The notes beneath the pieces were generated by a model that worked only from the letters and a program-made list of their open reading frames with translations, was not told the origin of the DNA and did no database searches. From Flavobacteriaceae bacterium (GTDB lineage Bacteria > Bacteroidota > Bacteroidia > Flavobacteriales > Weeksellaceae), in assembly GCA_030529185.1 (NCBI GenBank), contig JAUMXI010000002.1:45330-109329 (forward strand): a stretch of 64,000 nt of DNA, written 5' to 3'. Position numbers and translations under genes: made by a program. This document shows positions 17,220 through 26,510 of this stretch, piece after piece (within the stretch, counting starts at the first letter, position 1; the number at the start of each line of letters is the position of its first letter).

Positions 17220-18152
17220 ATGAAATTTTCAAAAGAAATAAAAGCTGGACTTATTGCCGTTTTAGCGATTGCGAGTTTCGTAGTGTTTTTTCAATTTTTA
17301 AAGGGGAAAAATGTCTTCACTACGGATAATTTTTTCTATGTAAAATATGATAATGTAGATGGATTAGAGCGTTCTAATGCGGTTCTAATCAATGGTTTAA
17401 AGGTTGGGTTGGTAGATGATATTATCCCAATTACTGATGAAAAAGGGAGAATTAGTTTCATTGTAAAAATTTCGGTAGAAAATCAATATTCTTTCTCTAA
17501 AAATTCATTGGTAGAAATTTTTGAACCGAGCCTTATGGGTGGTAAGCAATTGAAAATCAATTTAGTATACGACCAATTAACGGCAAAAGACGGCGACACT
17601 CTGAAAGGGAATTTCAAACTTTCTCCAATGGGGGCTATTGCTTCTGAGATGACTCCGAAAGTAGCCAGCGTTTTAGCGAAGATGGATTCTACTTTGGCAC
17701 ATACTTCTAAATTGTTGGATGAACAAAACAGGAGAGAAATAAAGGAGTTGCTACACAATCTAAACCAGACCGTTTCGGCTTTCAAAATCACCGCTGAACA
17801 AACCAACCGAATGCTTGCAGGAACAGAACCGAAAATTAATAATTTGTTGAACAACACCAACCAAACAATGGCTTCTGCTCAAAAAACTTTGGATAAGTTC
17901 GGAAATGTGGCAGAGGGGATTGACACGCAAAAACTCAGCACCTCCATTGAAAAACTTAGCGAAACAGCTGATAAGCTAAACGGAGTAATCGCAGGAATAG
18001 AGCGTGGCGAAGGCTCTCTTGGAAAAATCACCAAAGATGAAGCTCTTTACAATAATTTGGTTAAAACCTCAAATTCTCTCAACGAACTCGTAGTAGATTT
18101 AAAAGAAAATCCTAAAAAGTATATTAATATTTCCGTGTTTGGGAAAAAGTAA
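17220..18152 (+). CDS. MCE (MlaD-like) lipid transport protein
   Basis: This is an MlaD-family periplasmic lipid-binding subunit of an Mla-type phospholipid transporter. It has one N-terminal membrane helix (AGLIAVLAIASFVVFFQFL, about residues 9-27). The MCE domain follows (about 35-115: YVKYDNVDGLERSNAVLING, VEIFEPSLMGGKQLKI). A long helical, low-complexity C-terminus (about 150-290) is predicted to form the coiled tube seen in this family. A TTG one codon earlier is possible; I use the ATG at 17220 (310 aa). Partner permease and ATPase genes are not in the window. Confidence 0.88.
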   Translation: MKFSKEIKAGLIAVLAIASFVVFFQFLKGKNVFTTDNFFYVKYDNVDGLERSNAVLINGLKVGLVDDIIPITDEKGRISFIVKISVENQYSFSKNSLVEIFEPSLMGGKQLKINLVYDQLTAKDGDTLKGNFKLSPMGAIASEMTPKVASVLAKMDSTLAHTSKLLDEQNRREIKELLHNLNQTVSAFKITAEQTNRMLAGTEPKINNLLNNTNQTMASAQKTLDKFGNVAEGIDTQKLSTSIEKLSETADKLNGVIAGIERGEGSLGKITKDEALYNNLVKTSNSLNELVVDLKENPKKYINISVFGKK

Positions 18153-18182
18153 AAACCTCAAAAAATTTTTGAGGTTTTTTTA
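18153..18182. terminator. Terminator between the MCE gene and lepA
   Basis: AAACCTCAAAAA pairs with TTTTTGAGGTTT and is followed by Ts. It sits between convergent genes. Confidence 0.85.
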
Positions 18183-18183
18183 T

Positions 18184-19980
18184 TTAATCATTCAGTTTCA
18201 GCACCGCCATAAAGGCAGATTGTGGCACTTCTACGCGACCAATTTGCTTCATTTTTTTCTTTCCTTCTTTTTGTTTTTCAAGGAGTTTTCGCTTTCTGGA
18301 AATATCCCCACCATAACATTTTGCCGTTACATCTTTCCTCAATGCTTTAATGGTCTCTCTGGCGATGACTTTCGTTCCTAAGGCAGCTTGTACCGCGATG
18401 TCAAACTGCTGTCTTGGGATCAGCTCACGCAGCTTCTCACACATCTTTTTTCCGATGTTATAGGCATTACTGTCGTGAATAAGAGAAGACAAGGCATCTA
18501 CCATATCACCATTGATCAGAATGTCCATTTTTACCAATTTAGAAGCTCGGAAACCGATAGGGTGATAATCAAAAGAAGCATATCCTTTGGATATTGACTT
18601 CAGTCTATCATAAAAATCAAAAACCACTTCCGCCAGTGGCATGTTGAAAATCAATTCTACCCTATCTGATGTTAAATACGATTGATTGACAATTTCGCCC
18701 CTTTTCTCAATACAAAGCGTCATTACCGCACCTACGAAATCCGACTTTGTGATAATAGAAGCCTTGATATAAGGCTCTTCCACTCGGTCCATAATCGTAG
18801 GGTCCATCATTTCGGAAGGGTTATTGATGAGGATGGGCGTATCGGGTTCTTTTTTGCTGTAACCATGGTACGAAACATTGGGAACGGTGGTAATTACATT
18901 CATATTAAACTCCCTATCTAAACGCTCCTGCACGATTTCCATGTGGAGCATACCGAGAAATCCGCATCGGAAGCCAAAACCTAACGCTGCTGAACTTTCT
19001 GGTTCAAAAACCAAAGAAGCATCATTCAACCTTAATTTTTCCAAAGAAGTCCTTAGTTCTTCAAAATCTTCACTTTCCACGGGATAGATTCCCGCAAAAA
19101 CCATTGGTTTTACCTCTTCAAATCCTTCTATAGGAGCATCGGCTGGGTTTTCTACGCTCGTAATGGTATCTCCCACTTTTACTTCTCGGGCATCTTTAAT
19201 CCCCGAAATGATATAGCCTACATCACCGCACTCTATGGATTTTTTAGGAGCTTGTTTTAGTTTGAGTGTTCCTACCTCGTCGGCTTCATAGATTTTATCC
19301 GTTGCCATGAATTTTACCTTTTCCCCTTTCTTGATGCTTCCGTTTACAACTTTAAAATATGCTTCAATCCCTCTAAATGGATTAAAGACGGAGTCAAAAA
19401 TCAAGGCTTGGAGTGGAGCATTAGGATCGCCCTTCGGAGCTGGAATTCTTTCTACGATTTGTTCTAAAAGCTCATGAACACCTTCCCCTGTTTTTCCTGA
19501 AACACGCAGCACATCTTCGGGTTCGCAACCGAGAAGGTTCACTATCTCATCTGTTACCTCCTCTGGATTTGCGGACGGAAGATCTATTTTATTGAGGATA
19601 GGAATAATTTCCAAATCGTTTTCTAATGCCAAATAAAGGTTAGAGATCGTTTGTGCCTGAATACTTTGTGCGGCATCTACAATGAGCAAAGCCCCCTCAC
19701 ACGCAGCAATGGAACGGGAAACCTCATACGAGAAATCCACATGCCCTGGGGTGTCAATTAAGTTTAAAACATATTTTTCGCCCTTATATTCATAATCCAT
19801 TTGGATAGCATGGGATTTAATGGTAATTCCTCTTTCTTTTTCCAAATCCATATCGTCCAAAGTTTGAGATTGTAACTCTCTTTGGCTTACGGTATTAGTG
19901 TATTCTAAAAGTCTATCTGCCAAGGTAGATTTTCCGTGGTCTATATGTGCAATGATGCAAAAATTTCTGATGTTTTTCAT
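18184..19980 (-). CDS. lepA: Elongation factor 4 (LepA)
   Basis: LepA is a ribosome-binding translational GTPase that assists initiation or 30S assembly and can back-translocate. It has 598 aa, the normal length. The GTPase motifs are [15 protein letters not shown] (G1, about residue 11), RGITIK (G2), DTPGHVDF (G3) and NKIDLPSA (G4). The LepA-specific C-terminal domain has [20 protein letters not shown] near 555-575. A -7 element lies at 20001-20008 on the minus strand, 20 bases before the ATG. Confidence 0.98.
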   Translation of the reverse strand: MKNIRNFCIIAHIDHGKSTLADRLLEYTNTVSQRELQSQTLDDMDLEKERGITIKSHAIQMDYEYKGEKYVLNLIDTPGHVDFSYEVSRSIAACEGALLIVDAAQSIQAQTISNLYLALENDLEIIPILNKIDLPSANPEEVTDEIVNLLGCEPEDVLRVSGKTGEGVHELLEQIVERIPAPKGDPNAPLQALIFDSVFNPFRGIEAYFKVVNGSIKKGEKVKFMATDKIYEADEVGTLKLKQAPKKSIECGDVGYIISGIKDAREVKVGDTITSVENPADAPIEGFEEVKPMVFAGIYPVESEDFEELRTSLEKLRLNDASLVFEPESSAALGFGFRCGFLGMLHMEIVQERLDREFNMNVITTVPNVSYHGYSKKEPDTPILINNPSEMMDPTIMDRVEEPYIKASIITKSDFVGAVMTLCIEKRGEIVNQSYLTSDRVELIFNMPLAEVVFDFYDRLKSISKGYASFDYHPIGFRASKLVKMDILINGDMVDALSSLIHDSNAYNIGKKMCEKLRELIPRQQFDIAVQAALGTKVIARETIKALRKDVTAKCYGGDISRKRKLLEKQKEGKKKMKQIGRVEVPQSAFMAVLKLND

Positions 19981-20000
19981 AAATGGAATTCAGTAGTTTG

Positions 20001-20008
20001 CAAAGATA
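20001..20008 (-). promoter_or_regulatory. lepA promoter -7 element
   Basis: TATCTTTG on the minus strand, 20 bases before the lepA ATG at 19980. Confidence 0.6.
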
Positions 20009-20154
20009 AAAAAAGAGACTGAAATATTCCAGCCTGTGAGAAGTTTTTACTTTATTTTCGTTGATTTTTAATTATGACAAATCATATCCACGAAAAAATG
20101 CCCAAAAGAAAAATCTTTCAGACACAATCTTTTATTCTTAAAAGAAACAGAATA

Positions 20155-20310
20155 TTATCTCTTAGCTCTTGCTTCGCTAACAGTTAGTCTTTTTCTTCCT
20201 TTTGCTCTTCTAGCAGCCAATACTCTTCTTCCGTTCGGTGTAGACATTCTTTCTCTAAAACCGTGTTTGTTTCTTCTTTTTCTTTCTGATGGTTGAAATG
20301 TTCTTTTCAT
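20155..20310 (-). CDS. rpmH: 50S ribosomal protein L34
   Basis: This short gene gives 51 aa, [20 protein letters not shown] at its start and the basic L34 core ([20 protein letters not shown]) after it, ending RAKR. L34 is a small basic protein of the large ribosomal subunit. In many bacteria rpmH sits with rnpA beside dnaA or oriC. Here it stands alone between lepA and nrnA, about 18 kb from the origin candidate, and rnpA is not adjacent. Its leader is about 90 bases, from the -7 element at 20402-20409. Confidence 0.97.
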   Translation of the reverse strand: MKRTFQPSERKRRNKHGFRERMSTPNGRRVLAARRAKGRKRLTVSEARAKR

Positions 20311-20401
20311 TGTATATACTTTTTCTTGTAAGAGGTAGTATTCTTATGTCGAATACTCCATTACTTTGTTTAAACTGTTAAATATTACACTTATGAGTTT
20401 G

Positions 20402-20409
20402 CAAAGATA
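20402..20409 (-). promoter_or_regulatory. rpmH promoter -7 element
   Basis: TATCTTTG on the minus strand, about 90 bases before the rpmH ATG. The leader contains no obvious hairpin beyond weak AT pairing. Confidence 0.5.
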
Positions 20410-20489
20410 ATGTTTTTTTTTATTTTACAATAAACTTTTTGTTTTTATTTTTTTAAGTAATTAAAATTTCTACTTTTTATTTATTTAAA

Positions 20490-20497
20490 TATCTTTG
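20490..20497 (+). promoter_or_regulatory. nrnA promoter -7 element
   Basis: TATCTTTG, 16 bases before the ATG at 20514. Confidence 0.6.
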
Positions 20498-20513
20498 CAG
20501 AAGATTTAAGATT

Positions 20514-21518
20514 ATGTTCAATACCCAGGATTTAAACCAGATTCAAGAGTTAATTTCAACAAAGAAAAATATTGTTATAGTCACGCATTACAACCCAGAT
20601 GGAGATGCCATTGGTGGAAGTTTAGGTTTAAAACACTTCCTTAATAACCAAGGAGTTGATGCAGAAGTGATAACTCCAAATGATTTTCCGAAATTTCTAA
20701 AATGGATGCCCGATGCCAAGAAAATCACTATTGCTGAGTATAAGAAAAAAAAGGCTTTTGAATTAATTGATGAGGCGGATGTTATTTTTTGTTTGGATTT
20801 TAATACTTATTCGCGGATTGGTATTTTGGGGGATTGGGTCAGCCAGTCCAAGGCAAAAAAAATATTGATTGACCACCACCAGCAACCCGATAATTTTGAT
20901 TTTGTTTATTCCGACACTCAAGTTCCTGCCACTTCTCAGATGGTTTATCATTTTATAGAGGCTTTAGGAAAATCTAATTTGGTAGATGAAAATGTAGCTA
21001 AATGCCTTTATACAGGGATAATGACGGACACGGGAGGGTTTAGGTATCGCTCCACAAGTGCGACAACTCATAGAATTACAGCCTATTTAATAGAAAAAGG
21101 AGCTAATCCTGCAGAAATCAGTTCTAATACTTGGGATAATAACAATGTAAGTCGTTTGAAGCTTCTTTCTTTGGTTTTGGGAAGAATAGAATTAACGAAG
21201 AATAATGAAATTGCAATTCTTTGGCTTAAAAGAAAAGAATTATTGGAGCTTGGCTTTGAGAAAGGCGATACAGAAGGCTTTGTTAATTATGGATTGAGTG
21301 TTTTAGGAGTGAAGGTTTCCGCTTTATTTATGGAAGATCTTTATGAAGAGTTGATTAAAATCTCGTTCCGCTCTAAAAACAATGTTGATGTCAATCAGTT
21401 TGCGAGAAAATATTTCAGTGGCGGAGGGCATATCAATGCTGCGGGGGGGAAATCCTACGAAAGCATAGAAAAAACCATTGAGCGTTTTAAAGAAATTGTA
21501 AATCAAGAAGAATTTTAA
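20514..21518 (+). CDS. DHH-family phosphoesterase (NrnA-like nanoRNase / pAp phosphatase)
   Basis: DHH/DHHA1 phosphoesterases of the NrnA branch degrade short oligoribonucleotides and 3'-phosphoadenosine 5'-phosphate. At 334 aa it matches. The metal motifs are VTHYNPDGDAIGGSLGL near residues 23-39, FCLDFNTYSRIG, the DHH motif LIDHHQQPDNFDF near 118 and MTDTGGFRYRSTS. The DHHA1 domain ends with the substrate loop SGGGHINAAGGKS. A G7 run (21443-21449) encodes part of that conserved loop in frame. A strong terminator follows. Cyclic-dinucleotide phosphodiesterase activity is an alternative within this family. Confidence 0.9.
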   Translation: MFNTQDLNQIQELISTKKNIVIVTHYNPDGDAIGGSLGLKHFLNNQGVDAEVITPNDFPKFLKWMPDAKKITIAEYKKKKAFELIDEADVIFCLDFNTYSRIGILGDWVSQSKAKKILIDHHQQPDNFDFVYSDTQVPATSQMVYHFIEALGKSNLVDENVAKCLYTGIMTDTGGFRYRSTSATTHRITAYLIEKGANPAEISSNTWDNNNVSRLKLLSLVLGRIELTKNNEIAILWLKRKELLELGFEKGDTEGFVNYGLSVLGVKVSALFMEDLYEELIKISFRSKNNVDVNQFARKYFSGGGHINAAGGKSYESIEKTIERFKEIVNQEEF

Positions 21519-21554
21519 AAAACCTCCGAAGTCTTTGAATTTCGGAGGTTTTTA
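21518..21554. terminator. Terminator between nrnA and rpiB
   Basis: AAACCTCCGAA pairs with TTCGGAGGTTT (ending near 21551), with T/A runs on both sides, between convergent genes. Confidence 0.85.
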
Positions 21555-21559
21555 TTTAT

Positions 21560-21994
21560 TTAACAAGAGCAAGAAATTTTACCGACTCTTCTTTCATGTC
21601 TTCCGCCTTCAAATTCTGCTTTTAAGAATGCTTTTGCGATTTCCAAAGCCTCTTCCTTGCTTACATATCTGGCAGGAATTGAAATCATATTGGCATCGTT
21701 GTGTTGTCTTGCCAGTTCAGCAATTTCTGTATTCCACGCCAATCCCGCACGGATACCTTCGTGTTTGTTGGCGGTCATTTGCATTCCGTTTCCACTTCCA
21801 CAAAGTAGAATTCCCAATTCGCAATCTCCCTTTTCTATGGAACTTGCCGCTGGGTGAGCAAATTCTGGATAATCGACGCTTTCCCCAAAGAAAGCTCCGA
21901 AATCCACCATATTAAATTCTGCTTTTAAGTTTTTTTTCAAAAACTCTTTTGTCTCGTGACCAGCGTGGTCAGACGCAATCGCTATGTTTTTCAT
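21560..21994 (-). CDS. rpiB: Ribose-5-phosphate isomerase B
   Basis: RpiB interconverts ribose 5-phosphate and ribulose 5-phosphate in the pentose phosphate pathway. It is 144 aa and belongs to the RpiB/LacA-LacB family. The N-terminal IAIASDHAGHETKEFLKKNL and the catalytic-Cys loop GILLCGSGNGMQMTANKHEG near residues 66-85 are clear, as is RAGLAWNTEIAELARQHNDA. It follows dsbD with a 19-base gap on the same strand and probably shares its transcript. Confidence 0.96.
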   Translation of the reverse strand: MKNIAIASDHAGHETKEFLKKNLKAEFNMVDFGAFFGESVDYPEFAHPAASSIEKGDCELGILLCGSGNGMQMTANKHEGIRAGLAWNTEIAELARQHNDANMISIPARYVSKEEALEIAKAFLKAEFEGGRHERRVGKISCSC

Positions 21995-22013
21995 CTTGTT
22001 ATAATTTAGTAAT

Positions 22014-24062
22014 TTATTTCTTATTATTCTTATAAAAATTCACACCACATTCAAGGAATTTTTTAAAATCTTCTTTGTCCATATAGCCAGAAACAGGCGT
22101 GTTGATGACTTTCCCCTCTGGGGTAATCAAAACATAATGAGGTTGAGAGTTATTGTTAAAATTCACTTGCTGGAACATACTCCATTTATCCCCAATAGTT
22201 TTAATTCGTTTTTTCTGCCCATTCCCCATATCTATGCGAGTTTGCTCAGATTCTGGAAGTTCCTCTTTATCATCAATATAAAGCGACGCTAAAATCACTT
22301 CGTTTTGAAGAATCGGCAAAATATCTGGTTCGCTCCAAACAAACTCTTCCATCTTACGACAATTTTCACAGCCATAACCTGTAAAATCTACTAAAATCGG
22401 TTTTTGTTCCTTTTGAGCCAATTCTATTGCCTTAAAATAATCGTGTTCGGGGTGCATTCCTAAAATACCGTCTTTTTCATCGTGGAAATAGCTCACATTA
22501 ATTGGAGGTAAAATTCCGCTCAAGGCTTGTAATTTCGGTCTTTCACTTGGGAATAATCCTTGAAATAAATACACCACAAACCCAATTCCGAGAAGCCCTA
22601 AAACTTTTCTCGTAGTGGAGATTTTTGGATTTTTATCATCGTGAGGAAATCTGATTTTTCCGAATAAATAAAGGACTAAACCAATGGTAATTACAATCCA
22701 CAAACCGATGAATAATTCTCTTTTGAGCAAAAATGTTTTGGAAACCAAATCTGCTTTGGAAAGGAATTTTAACGCCAATGCCAATTCTATAAACCCTAAA
22801 ACGACCTTCACGGTATTCATCCAACCGCCCGATTTTGGTAGCGATTGCAAGGCTTGTGGAAATAATGCCAATAACCCAAAAACAATAGCCCATGCCAGTC
22901 CGAAACCTGCCAAAGCAAAGGTCAAAAGCATAGGAACATCGCTTGAACCCGTTACGGCACTTCCCAATAAACTCCCTAAAATAGGTCCCGTACAGGAGAA
23001 TGAGACAATCACTAAAGTGAGAGCCATAAAGAAAATTCCCACAATGCCTCCAGCTTCTTCCGCTTTGGAAGATTTATTGGCAACCCAACTCGGTAAGGTA
23101 ATGTCGTAATATCCGAAGAAGCTCAATGCGAAGAATAAAAATATCGCAAAAAATGCCAAATTCAGCCAAATATTCGTGGAAATTTCATTGAAAATATTCC
23201 CTGAAATTCCATCTATAATATGAAATGGAACGCTCAACAATACGAAAATAATCAAAATAAATAATCCGTATAAAATGGCATCTCGTTTTCCTTTGGCTTT
23301 GTTAATTGCTCCTTTCGTAAAGAAAGAAACCGTAAGTGGAATCATTGGGAAAACGCAAGGCGTAAGCAAAGCGATAAGCCCTCCCAAAAAGCCCAAAACC
23401 ATTATCCAAAGGCTATCCGAACTCTCTTCGTGAGTTTTTACACCACAATCCGTAAGAGGGTTTTTATAATCCAAACTCTCTATTTTTAGGTTTTTAGGGT
23501 CAAGAGCTGTTGGAGTAGTATTAAGAGTAGACTCTTCTACCGAAGTAATCTCTGGTTTTGCTTCTTCTATTGGCTCTGATTTTATGGCGTTTTCTTCTTT
23601 TATTTTTCCTTCTATTTTTGTTTCAAATTCCAAAGTATTTGGAGCAAGGCAAACTCTATCATCACAAGTTTGATAGGTAATTTCTGCCACTACATTGGCT
23701 GGTTTGTTGTTGTCTTTTAGTTTAAATTTTTGTTTGAAAATCACCGAGTTGGAATAATAAACAATCCTCGTTCCAAAGGCTTCTGAAAATTCATCAATTT
23801 TCTTTCCGACCTCCGTCACACCTCCGATAGGCTGAATATTATCCCCCGAAATAATCATCTCGGTAGGGATACCGCTATCCTCTGGAATGTCTTTGGAGTA
23901 GATATGCCAACCGCTTTCCAAAGTTGCTGTTAGCACCGCCTCGTATTGATTGTCTTTTAGTTCATTAACCTTCAAGTTAAATTTTACGGGGTCTTTTATC
24001 TGTGCAGAAAGCCCTGTAATGATAAGGGTAAATAAAAATGTCAAAAAGGATTTTAATTTCAT
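22014..24062 (-). CDS. dsbD: Thiol:disulfide interchange protein DsbD
   Basis: DsbD carries electrons across the inner membrane from thioredoxin to periplasmic reductases. The signal peptide MKLKSFLTFLFTLIITGLSA supports a start at 24062 (682 aa). An in-frame ATG at 24080 abuts the -7 element. The N-terminal alpha domain (about 25-155) has YQTCDDRVCLAP. The eight-helix beta domain (about 225-500) carries cysteines in LLTPCVFPMIPLTV and SFSCTGPILGSLLG. The C-terminal thioredoxin domain has the CxxC GYGCENCRKME. rpiB follows it. Confidence 0.95.
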   Translation of the reverse strand: MKLKSFLTFLFTLIITGLSAQIKDPVKFNLKVNELKDNQYEAVLTATLESGWHIYSKDIPEDSGIPTEMIISGDNIQPIGGVTEVGKKIDEFSEAFGTRIVYYSNSVIFKQKFKLKDNNKPANVVAEITYQTCDDRVCLAPNTLEFETKIEGKIKEENAIKSEPIEEAKPEITSVEESTLNTTPTALDPKNLKIESLDYKNPLTDCGVKTHEESSDSLWIMVLGFLGGLIALLTPCVFPMIPLTVSFFTKGAINKAKGKRDAILYGLFILIIFVLLSVPFHIIDGISGNIFNEISTNIWLNLAFFAIFLFFALSFFGYYDITLPSWVANKSSKAEEAGGIVGIFFMALTLVIVSFSCTGPILGSLLGSAVTGSSDVPMLLTFALAGFGLAWAIVFGLLALFPQALQSLPKSGGWMNTVKVVLGFIELALALKFLSKADLVSKTFLLKRELFIGLWIVITIGLVLYLFGKIRFPHDDKNPKISTTRKVLGLLGIGFVVYLFQGLFPSERPKLQALSGILPPINVSYFHDEKDGILGMHPEHDYFKAIELAQKEQKPILVDFTGYGCENCRKMEEFVWSEPDILPILQNEVILASLYIDDKEELPESEQTRIDMGNGQKKRIKTIGDKWSMFQQVNFNNNSQPHYVLITPEGKVINTPVSGYMDKEDFKKFLECGVNFYKNNKK

Positions 24063-24087
24063 AAAACAAATCTTAAACATATAGGTG

Positions 24088-24095
24088 CAAATATA
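24088..24095 (-). promoter_or_regulatory. dsbD promoter -7 element
   Basis: TATATTTG on the minus strand, 25 bases before the ATG at 24062. Confidence 0.6.
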
Positions 24096-24141
24096 ATGAA
24101 TATTAACTAATATTGGTCTTCAAAAGATGCTTAGTAAAAAT

Positions 24142-25423
24142 TTAAAACAAAAAAATATTGTCTTTTCCTTCAAAATTGAAAAACCGCCTATCTTGTCGTA
24201 GTGGGAGGACGCCTAAAATATGGTCATCGGCATCACAAAGAAGCCAAATTTTTTCCTTTTCCCAAAGTGAAATTTTTTCGTCTTTTAGGAATTTGGACAC
24301 CTTTTTCTTACCCTGCATTCCGACAGGATAAAAAACATCGCCTTCTCGTTTTCGGCGGAGATAAAGCGGAAATTTTACTTTACTTTTATCCAAAACCCAT
24401 TTTTTTTTGGAAACTTCCCAATCGGTGATAAATTTGCTTAAATCCACTTCATCGTTTTCTATTTCTAAAATGATATTTTCAGTAGTTGGGGAGGCTATTT
24501 TTAATCTTATTATCAATTCATTACGATTAATTAGCAAAGTGTAATTTTCAGAATAAAATATTTTTCCAGTTTCGGCGGTGAAGATTTTGGCAATTTCATT
24601 TTCGTTGTCAAAGCCAAATTTTTTCAAAATTTCAAACTGCACAAACAGACTTTCTTGAGATAATTTTTCTTTGTCTAAAATCCAAAAATTCTCCTCTTTT
24701 TTAATAGAAATTTCCGTAAATATTTTTTCAATTTGATGAGAAATGAAATCCTTACTTTGATTTAAAATATTGATGCTTTTTTGGAAATTATTGAGAAAAT
24801 GAGGCGTTAAATCCGTAAAATGTGGAACAATAGTATTGCGAATTTTATTTCTTAAATAATCGTTTTTTGCATTGGAAATATCTTCACGAAAAGGAATGTC
24901 ATTTTCTTTGGCGAAAACATAAATTTTTTCCTTACTAAATGGCAAAAGAGGGCGTAAAATATGGTGTTCATTGGCTGGAATTCCGCTCAAACCCGTGATG
25001 CCACTGCCTCGCGAAAGATTGATGAAAAAAGTTTCCAACTGGTCATTGAGATGATGGGCGGTCAGTAAAAATTTCATTTTTTTTCGCTCTTGAATTTCTC
25101 TGAAAAACCGATACCGAAGCTCCCTTGCCCATAGCTGAATAGAAGTATTTTCGGGCTTTTGGTCTTTTTCTGAAACTTGGTAAATATGCAGTTTGATTTG
25201 ATGTTTTTCGCAAAAATCTTCTAGCAACTTTTGGTCTAAATCCGAATCTTCCCCCCGAAGTTTGTAATTAATATGAGCCACTTGAAAGCCACTTGCTATT
25301 TGCCATCAGCCAAAGCATTGCCATAGAATCCACACCACCACTCACCGCCAAAAGAAAGGACGGAGATTTTTCCTCACCGATGAGTGTCTGTAAATTTCTG
25401 TTAAATTTCTCTTGTGAAAGCAT
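24142..25423 (-). pseudogene. tilS: tRNA(Ile)-lysidine synthase, frameshifted in the N-terminal domain
   Basis: TilS converts C34 of tRNA-Ile(CAU) to lysidine, which is normally essential for reading AUA. From the ATG at 25423 the frame gives the PP-loop LLAVSGGVDSMAMLWLMANS and then stops. The adjacent frame resumes without loss at QVAHINYKLRGEDSDLD and continues to the end (AHHLNDQLETFFINLSRGSG, SGIPANEHHILRPLLPF, C-terminal VGMQGKKKVSKFLKDEK). The break lies at about 25282-25292 between two AAGTGGCT repeats. Restoring the frame gives about 427 aa, the normal size. Without it the ATP-binding loop and the rest cannot be joined. Sequencing error, a recent mutation or programmed shifting are all open. 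Confidence 0.85.
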
Positions 25424-25427
25424 AGAA

Positions 25428-25435
25428 CAAAGGTA
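25428..25435 (-). promoter_or_regulatory. tilS promoter -7 element, four bases from the start codon
   Basis: TACCTTTG on the minus strand is followed by TTCT and the tilS ATG at 25423, suggesting a leaderless mRNA. Confidence 0.6.
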
Positions 25436-25496
25436 AAATTTTTATAAAAAAAACACTTATTAATGGTAAAATAATTGTTAATTCCTGTTAAAATCC

Positions 25497-25526
25497 TTTG
25501 TTTTTTGTTTTTATTTGCTAACTTTG
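25497..25526 (+). promoter_or_regulatory. OmpA-like lipoprotein promoter
   Basis: TTTG (25497-25500), 18 bases, TAACTTTG (25519-25526). The start codon is at 25553, downstream of this element. Confidence 0.65.
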
Positions 25527-25552
25527 GCAAAAGTAATTTTAATTCTATTGAG

Positions 25553-26389
25553 ATGAAAGTAATGAAAATGTTAGCCATCGGTGCAGTGGCTCTTTCTTTG
25601 GCGTCTTGTGTGAGCAAGAAAGAATATGATGCACTTAATCTAAATTACAAACAAGCGATTGAAAATGTAGCGGAAAGACAGAGAGAAATCCAAGATTTGA
25701 AGTCGCAAAATTCAGCTTTGGCAAGTGAAAATAATTTACTGAAAAGTCAGCACGACGCTCTAAAATCTTCTCTTGATGCTTGTCTTTCTAATAGTGGGAA
25801 ATCTTCTGCAAATATTGACAAGTTGGTAGGCGAAATCAATGCATCTAATGCTTATATCAAACAGCTTATTTCAACTAATGCGAAGAATGATAGTTTGAAT
25901 TTGGCGTTGTCTAACAAATTGAAGCGTTCGTTGGACAATGTAGCAGACCAAGATGTTCAAGTAAAAGTATTGAAAGGTGTGGTAATGATTTCATTGTCTG
26001 ATAAAATGCTTTATCGTTCAGGAGATTACAATGTGCTTCCAGCAGCACAAGAAGTGTTAGGAAAAGTAGCAAAAGTAATTAACGACTACGATAAATATTC
26101 TGTTCTAATTGAAGGGAATACGGATAATGTGCCTTTAAACTCTGCTAATTTACCAAGAGATAACTGGGATTTATCTGCATTGAGAGCAACGGCTGTGGCG
26201 AAGATTTTGCAAACGCAATTTGGAGTTGATCCATCAAGAATTACGGCAGGAGGACGAAGCGAATATAATCCTAAATCTACTAATATGAGCGTTTCTGGAA
26301 GAGCTGAAAACAGAAGAACGGAAATTATCATTATGCCAAAATTAGATGAATTTATGAAGCTGATGGACATCGCTCCTGTGAAGAAATAG
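25553..26389 (+). CDS. OmpA-family peptidoglycan-binding lipoprotein
   Basis: This envelope lipoprotein anchors the outer membrane to peptidoglycan. From the ATG at 25553 (278 aa) the signal peptide MKVMKMLAIGAVALSLASC ends in a lipobox with Cys19. A helical, coiled-coil-like stretch follows (about 25-110: LKSQNSALASENNLLKSQHD). The C-terminal OmpA domain (about 140-265) shows LIEGNTDNVPLNS, LSALRATAVAKIL, RITAGGRSEYNPKS and GRAENRRTEIII, the diaminopimelate-binding core. An upstream extension to 25475 would run through the promoter, so it is rejected. A terminator follows. Confidence 0.93.
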   Translation: MKVMKMLAIGAVALSLASCVSKKEYDALNLNYKQAIENVAERQREIQDLKSQNSALASENNLLKSQHDALKSSLDACLSNSGKSSANIDKLVGEINASNAYIKQLISTNAKNDSLNLALSNKLKRSLDNVADQDVQVKVLKGVVMISLSDKMLYRSGDYNVLPAAQEVLGKVAKVINDYDKYSVLIEGNTDNVPLNSANLPRDNWDLSALRATAVAKILQTQFGVDPSRITAGGRSEYNPKSTNMSVSGRAENRRTEIIIMPKLDEFMKLMDIAPVKK

Positions 26390-26407
26390 GAAATTCAATA
26401 TTATAAA

Positions 26408-26437
26408 AAAAGCTACTCGGTTTGAGTGGCTTTTTTT
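26408..26437 (+). terminator. Terminator after the OmpA-like gene
   Basis: AGCTACTC (26411-26418) pairs with GAGTGGCT (26424-26431, one G-U), with A and T runs either side. Confidence 0.8.
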
Positions 26438-26473
26438 GATTGCTGATATTGGTGAAATGCCATCTAATTTTTC

Positions 26474-26481
26474 TAATTTTG
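26474..26481 (+). promoter_or_regulatory. O-methyltransferase promoter -7 element
   Basis: TAATTTTG (TAnnTTTG), 29 bases before the ATG at 26511. Confidence 0.45.
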
Positions 26482-26510
26482 TGCGGAAAAATAAAAACTA
26501 AAATTTAGAA

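Noticed and set aside
21443..21449. Third G7 run, in nrnA, as a phase-variation tract
   Set aside because: It encodes the conserved glycine residues of the GGGHINAAGGK loop in the correct frame, so the run is explained by protein constraint.
25475..25552. Upstream extension of the OmpA-like gene
   Set aside because: It runs across the TTTG/TAACTTTG promoter and places a non-family sequence before a perfect lipoprotein signal peptide.
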